Assembly: GCA_003426165.1 (NCBI GenBank)
Contig: QUAH01000003.1
Span: 107,525 to 171,524, forward strand
Length of the DNA: 64,000 nucleotides
Direction: 5' to 3'
DNA from: Candidatus Saccharicenans subterraneus
Lineage (GTDB): Bacteria > Acidobacteriota > Aminicenantia > Aminicenantales > Saccharicenantaceae
The position numbers and the translations under genes were made by a program. The notes below the pieces were generated by a model. The model ran no database searches and was not told where the DNA came from. It worked only from the letters and a program-made list of their open reading frames with translations. This document shows, in pieces, positions 61,451 to 64,000 of the stretch; the stretch's first letter is position 1; each line of letters begins with the position of its first letter.

Positions 61451-62758
61451 ATGAACAGGGTCATCCTGCTGGATTTTGAGGATAGGGACAAGGAGTACCT
61501 GGAGCAGGAGCAGGTCGATACCTTTCTAATTCACACCTCCGATTTCAGGAATCTTCCGACCATCCTGCCCGAGGCCAGGGCCATTTTTTATCAGCTTAAC
61601 TGGCCGGTGGAGGAGGAGGCCGTTCCGGGCGGGCTGGCCGAGAAGGTCCAGGAAATGGTGGTGGATGGAGCCAGGGTGGTCTGCTTTGTCGGCAAGGGGC
61701 ATCTTTACCAGCTGACCGGCGTTATCGGTACCTTCCCGGATATCCATTTTCAGGAATCAACCCCGAACGAGGTGCTGCTGGTAACACCGGAAATGCCCTT
61801 CAACCTGGTTTTTGAGAAATTTTCCAGCAGCCTGGCCCATATTTACAAGCTGTTGCCCAACTCTTTTGGCGCCGACATCTGGGAGGTCCCGGCCAGCCTG
61901 AACGAAAGCTGGAAAATTGTGGCCAAGAGCCATGATGGCTTTCCGGTTTCCCTGATGATCAGGAAGGGAAAGGGCTTCATCTGGCTGCTGCCCTGGTTCG
62001 GTCAGAACAACATCAAGGTGGCCGATTTCATCCTGAAAGATGTTTTCCCGCTAATGGAAATGAAAGGCAAGGAGGTGGAACAGATGGACTGGATCGACAA
62101 GGAAGAATACCTTTTCCCGGAAATCAAGGAATTATTCCTTAAGAAAGAAGAAGAGAAGAAGAAGTTCGAGGAAAGGTTAAAGGAACTCGACGAGCAGATC
62201 AGGACCCTGCGGGAAACCCAGCAGGAAGCCTTCAACCGGCTGCTGAAGGCCGAGGGCCAGGAACTGAAGGCGGCCGTCCTGCAGGCCTTCAAGTATCTGG
62301 GCTGGGGCAAGGTGGTGGACGTGGACCAGTACTGGAAGAACGTCATCAGGGACAAAGAGGAAGACCTGTGGCTCATTGAGAACAACGACCAGCCGGTGGA
62401 AGTCTGCCTGCGCAAGGAATTCCTGATACTGGTGGTTATCAGGAGCAGCCGCAACTGGGCCACCGACGACGACTGCATCCTGCTGCAGAGGTTCAAGGGC
62501 CGCCGCATGCAGGAATTCGATAATACCAGGATGAAGGCCATCCTGGTCGGTAATTACTTCAACCTGGTTGAGGCCAAGCTGCGGAACAATCCTTATTCCC
62601 AGTTCCAGGTGGAAGAAGCAGAAAAGGACGGAAACGGCCTGCTGACCACCTATGAACTCTTCCAGGTCATCAAGGCCGAGAAGGAAGGCCTCATCAGCAA
62701 AGAGGAAATCAGGAAGCAGATCAAGGAAAAGGCCGGACTGCTGAAGTTCAGCTATTAA
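61451..62758 (+). CDS. Unrecognised protein with possible degenerate PD-(D/E)xK nuclease-like C-domain
   Basis: A 435-aa cytosolic protein, next to tRNA-Arg. Residues 1-200 are alpha/beta (VILLDFEDRD, ARVVCFVGKGHLYQLTGVIG, WKIVAKSHDGFPVSLM), resembling a GATase/Rossmann-like fold; about 215-260 form a coiled coil (KEEEKKKFEERLKEL); about 265-435 resemble restriction endonuclease-like domains (ALQ-type helix, then LGWGKVVDVD, EEDLWLIENNDQPVEVC, KAILVGNYF, LLTTYELFQVI). The acidic Asp and Glu are in place, but the expected Lys after E-x is Cys (VEVC). I do not know the family; a nuclease-related or sensor role is an inference. Confidence 0.75.
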   Translation: MNRVILLDFEDRDKEYLEQEQVDTFLIHTSDFRNLPTILPEARAIFYQLNWPVEEEAVPGGLAEKVQEMVVDGARVVCFVGKGHLYQLTGVIGTFPDIHFQESTPNEVLLVTPEMPFNLVFEKFSSSLAHIYKLLPNSFGADIWEVPASLNESWKIVAKSHDGFPVSLMIRKGKGFIWLLPWFGQNNIKVADFILKDVFPLMEMKGKEVEQMDWIDKEEYLFPEIKELFLKKEEEKKKFEERLKELDEQIRTLRETQQEAFNRLLKAEGQELKAAVLQAFKYLGWGKVVDVDQYWKNVIRDKEEDLWLIENNDQPVEVCLRKEFLILVVIRSSRNWATDDDCILLQRFKGRRMQEFDNTRMKAILVGNYFNLVEAKLRNNPYSQFQVEEAEKDGNGLLTTYELFQVIKAEKEGLISKEEIRKQIKEKAGLLKFSY

Positions 62759-62891
62759 GGCCAGTTCGGTCCCACTTTTCCCCGATTCTTCATTTTTAAT
62801 TCTCTTAAGGGCATATAATTTTTACTCCATCCTGCCACTTGGATTTTATCCCGGAATATGCTAAAAAGAAGTCTTTAAGGAGAGGCCCGAT

Positions 62892-63548
62892 ATGAAGAGA
62901 GCGGAGAGAAGACAGCTGAAAGAGAATGAACTGGCCACCGGACTGAGCCGGTTCGTGCGCTGGGTGAAAAAACACGAGAAGAAATTCATGGCCATAGCCC
63001 TGGGCCTGGTGGCCCTGCTGGCCATAATTGTCGGGGTCAGATTCTTCCTTGACTATCAGAGAAGCCGGGAGGCGGGTTACCTGAGCCAGGTCCTGGCCCT
63101 CAAGGCCGAACTGGGGCAGAAGCCTGAAAACCTGGCCAAGCTGGAAACCCTGGCCCAGAAGAGAAAGTACGGACGGATAGCCAGCCTGGCCCTGGCCACC
63201 TACTATCTTGAAAAGAACGAACTGGACAAGGCCGAACAGATTCTCACCGGGGTCAAGGACCGCGGCCGTGACCTGGTTCACTACCAGATTCTTGACCTTT
63301 ATGCCCAGGTCCTGTCCAGGAAGGGCCAGCCTGAACGGGCGGTCGAAATTTACCGTCAGATTGAGAAGGAAAAACCCCAGGATTACCCCCTGGACGTGAT
63401 TCTGTATCGCCTGGCCGAGACTTATGAAAAGTCGGGACAGAAAGACCAGGCGGTCAGCCTCTACCGGGACCTGCAGTCCAACTACCAGAATACCTACTAC
63501 GGCTACCAGGCGGCCATGAAGCTGATGAAGCTGGAAACCGGTCGCTGA
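62892..63548 (+). CDS. YfgM-like TPR membrane protein
   Basis: A 218-aa protein. A basic N-terminus and one membrane helix (IALGLVALLAIIVGVRFF) precede three to four TPR-like helical pairs (ASLALATYYLEKNELDKAEQ, VLSRKGQPERAVEIYRQ, LAETYEKSGQKDQAVSLY). The layout matches YfgM, a SecYEG-associated chaperone-like protein. A TATAAT at 62814-62819 may be its -10. It precedes a ferredoxin gene. Confidence 0.85.
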   Translation: MKRAERRQLKENELATGLSRFVRWVKKHEKKFMAIALGLVALLAIIVGVRFFLDYQRSREAGYLSQVLALKAELGQKPENLAKLETLAQKRKYGRIASLALATYYLEKNELDKAEQILTGVKDRGRDLVHYQILDLYAQVLSRKGQPERAVEIYRQIEKEKPQDYPLDVILYRLAETYEKSGQKDQAVSLYRDLQSNYQNTYYGYQAAMKLMKLETGR

Positions 63549-63560
63549 CCGGAAAGAGTA

Positions 63561-63588
63561 TTGTTTATTTCAGGCAGGGGAATATAAT
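63561..63588 (+). promoter_or_regulatory. Promoter of the ferredoxin gene
   Basis: -35 TTGTTT at 63561-63566, 16-base spacer, perfect -10 TATAAT at 63583-63588; start near 63595, followed by AAGGAGG ahead of the ATG. Confidence 0.6.
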
Positions 63589-63617
63589 ACATATAGCATA
63601 CAGAAAAGGAGGAAGAA

Positions 63618-63866
63618 ATGGCTTACAAGATTACTGAAGACTGCATCAACTGCGGAGCCTGTGAACCAGAATGCCCCAACCAGGCTATCTCTCCCGGCGA
63701 CGAGAGATACGAAATCAACCCGGACAAGTGCACCGAATGCGTGGGCTTTTTTGATGAGCCCCAGTGCGCCTCGGTCTGCCCCAGCGGAGCCTGCGTTCCC
63801 GACCCTGACCACCGGGAAAGAAGGGAAGAGCTGGAAGCCAAGGCCCGTCGCCTTAAGGGCAGCTGA
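63618..63866 (+). CDS. YfhL-type 2[4Fe-4S] ferredoxin
   Basis: An 82-aa ferredoxin. The first cluster motif is [12 protein letters not shown]; the second is CTEC followed eight or more residues later by C-x3-CP ([17 protein letters not shown]), the longer loop typical of YfhL/Alvin-type ferredoxins. The C-terminal helix is charged. Strong promoter and AAGGAGG site; low-potential electron carrier, partner unknown. Confidence 0.94.
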   Translation: MAYKITEDCINCGACEPECPNQAISPGDERYEINPDKCTECVGFFDEPQCASVCPSGACVPDPDHRERREELEAKARRLKGS

Positions 63867-63883
63867 ACATTTCTGGAATTTAA

Positions 63884-63917
63884 CAGGAGTGCTGCGGCAC
63901 TCCTGTTTTATTTTTTA
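63884..63917 (+). terminator. Terminator after the ferredoxin gene
   Basis: ACAGGAGTGC at 63884-63893 pairs perfectly with GCACTCCTGT at 63898-63907, loop TGCG, followed by TTTATTTTTT. Confidence 0.85.
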
Positions 63918-63942
63918 ACCTGTCATGTTGTCTGGCAAGAGG

Positions 63943-64000
63943 TGGTTAAACCTTGTCCTTTTTATCCTGACCATACTGTCGACCTACTTTGTCGGTTACT
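63943..64000 (+). CDS. Possible start of a membrane protein running off the window
   Basis: From GTG 63943 the frame stays open to the edge and encodes a hydrophobic segment, MVKPCPFILTILSTYFVGY. This resembles the first helix of some M50-type membrane proteases, but the ribosome site is weak and only 19 codons are visible. The ATG at 63926 is in a different frame that stops within 14 codons. Confidence 0.25.

Noticed and set aside
63926..63967. ATG-started frame after the ferredoxin terminator
   Set aside because: It stops after 14 codons; a neighbouring frame from GTG 63943 stays open and is hydrophobic.
1..64000. CRISPR arrays, insertion sequences, prophage or rRNA
   Set aside because: No regularly spaced repeats, transposases, terminal repeats, phage genes or rRNA sequence were seen.

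Overview
The window is a compact bacterial chromosome segment of moderately high GC with no phage, IS or CRISPR content. The mix of families suggests an anaerobic, protein- and glycan-degrading heterotroph of the Acidobacteriota/Aminicenantes type: a DUF6677 protein, BNR/sortilin-like propellers, many secreted metallopeptidases, superoxide reductase, a membrane pyrophosphatase, and an ftsH-folP-cdaA-cdaR-glmM-pdxJ operon. The lineage is an inference from gene content only; no rRNA is present.

Layout. 1-6.6 kb: tail-less DUF6305-like secreted protein (-), DUF72 protein (-), Na+-type K+-dependent pyrophosphatase hppA (+), secreted M28 peptidase (+), and a PTS EIIA/zinc-ribbon fusion (+). 6.7-10.5 kb: secreted M14 carboxypeptidase (-), small GGQ release-factor-like protein (+), M20-family amidohydrolase (-). 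10.5-17 kb: operon ftsH-folP-cdaA-cdaR-glmM-pdxJ (-), running on into the M20 gene, with a good sigma-70 promoter before ftsH. 17.2-19.4 kb: DUF3943 barrel protein and an AhpD-like protein. 19.7-29 kb: TPR 'sulfatase', NCS1/APC-type permease and a tiny membrane protein (+) facing a DUF4838 glycosidase-like protein and a GH78 alpha-L-rhamnosidase (-), a probable glycan-use locus. 29.2 kb: tRNA-Ala(GGC). 29.4-33 kb: flippase-like membrane protein and an M6 metalloprotease.

33.2-34.8 kb: oxidative-stress operon perR-like/desulfoferrodoxin/peroxiredoxin with a near-consensus PerR box and promoter. 35.2-43.8 kb: small membrane protein, M64 peptidase, BNR propeller protein, very large glycosidase-like protein, flavodoxin. 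44.3-49.1 kb: second BNR propeller protein, metallophosphoesterase, TM2 protein (+). 49.2-54.4 kb: gdhA and an 82-aa protein behind a canonical sigma-54 promoter, with a 26-bp near-palindrome upstream that directly abuts the genes for an NtrC-type regulator and its Cache-domain histidine kinase; this looks like a self-contained regulatory circuit. 54.4-60.1 kb: recO, rodZ, ftsX, ftsE, gatB, a 59-aa membrane microprotein and DUF6677 (all -). 60.2-64 kb: mutM, tRNA-Arg(CCU), an unrecognised nuclease-like protein, a YfgM-like TPR protein, a YfhL-type ferredoxin and the possible start of a membrane protein at the window edge.

Working together: the peptidases, the amidohydrolase and sigma-54-controlled glutamate dehydrogenase fit amino-acid catabolism; the GH78/DUF4838/permease group fits use of rhamnose-containing glycans; the Na+-type pyrophosphatase and the superoxide reductase/peroxiredoxin operon fit an energy-limited anaerobe. 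The most notable unexplained items are the sigma-54 circuit with its small unknown protein, the EIIA/zinc-ribbon fusion, the threonine-type sulfatase-fold TPR protein, the CdaA motif variant and the tRNA-adjacent nuclease-like orphan.
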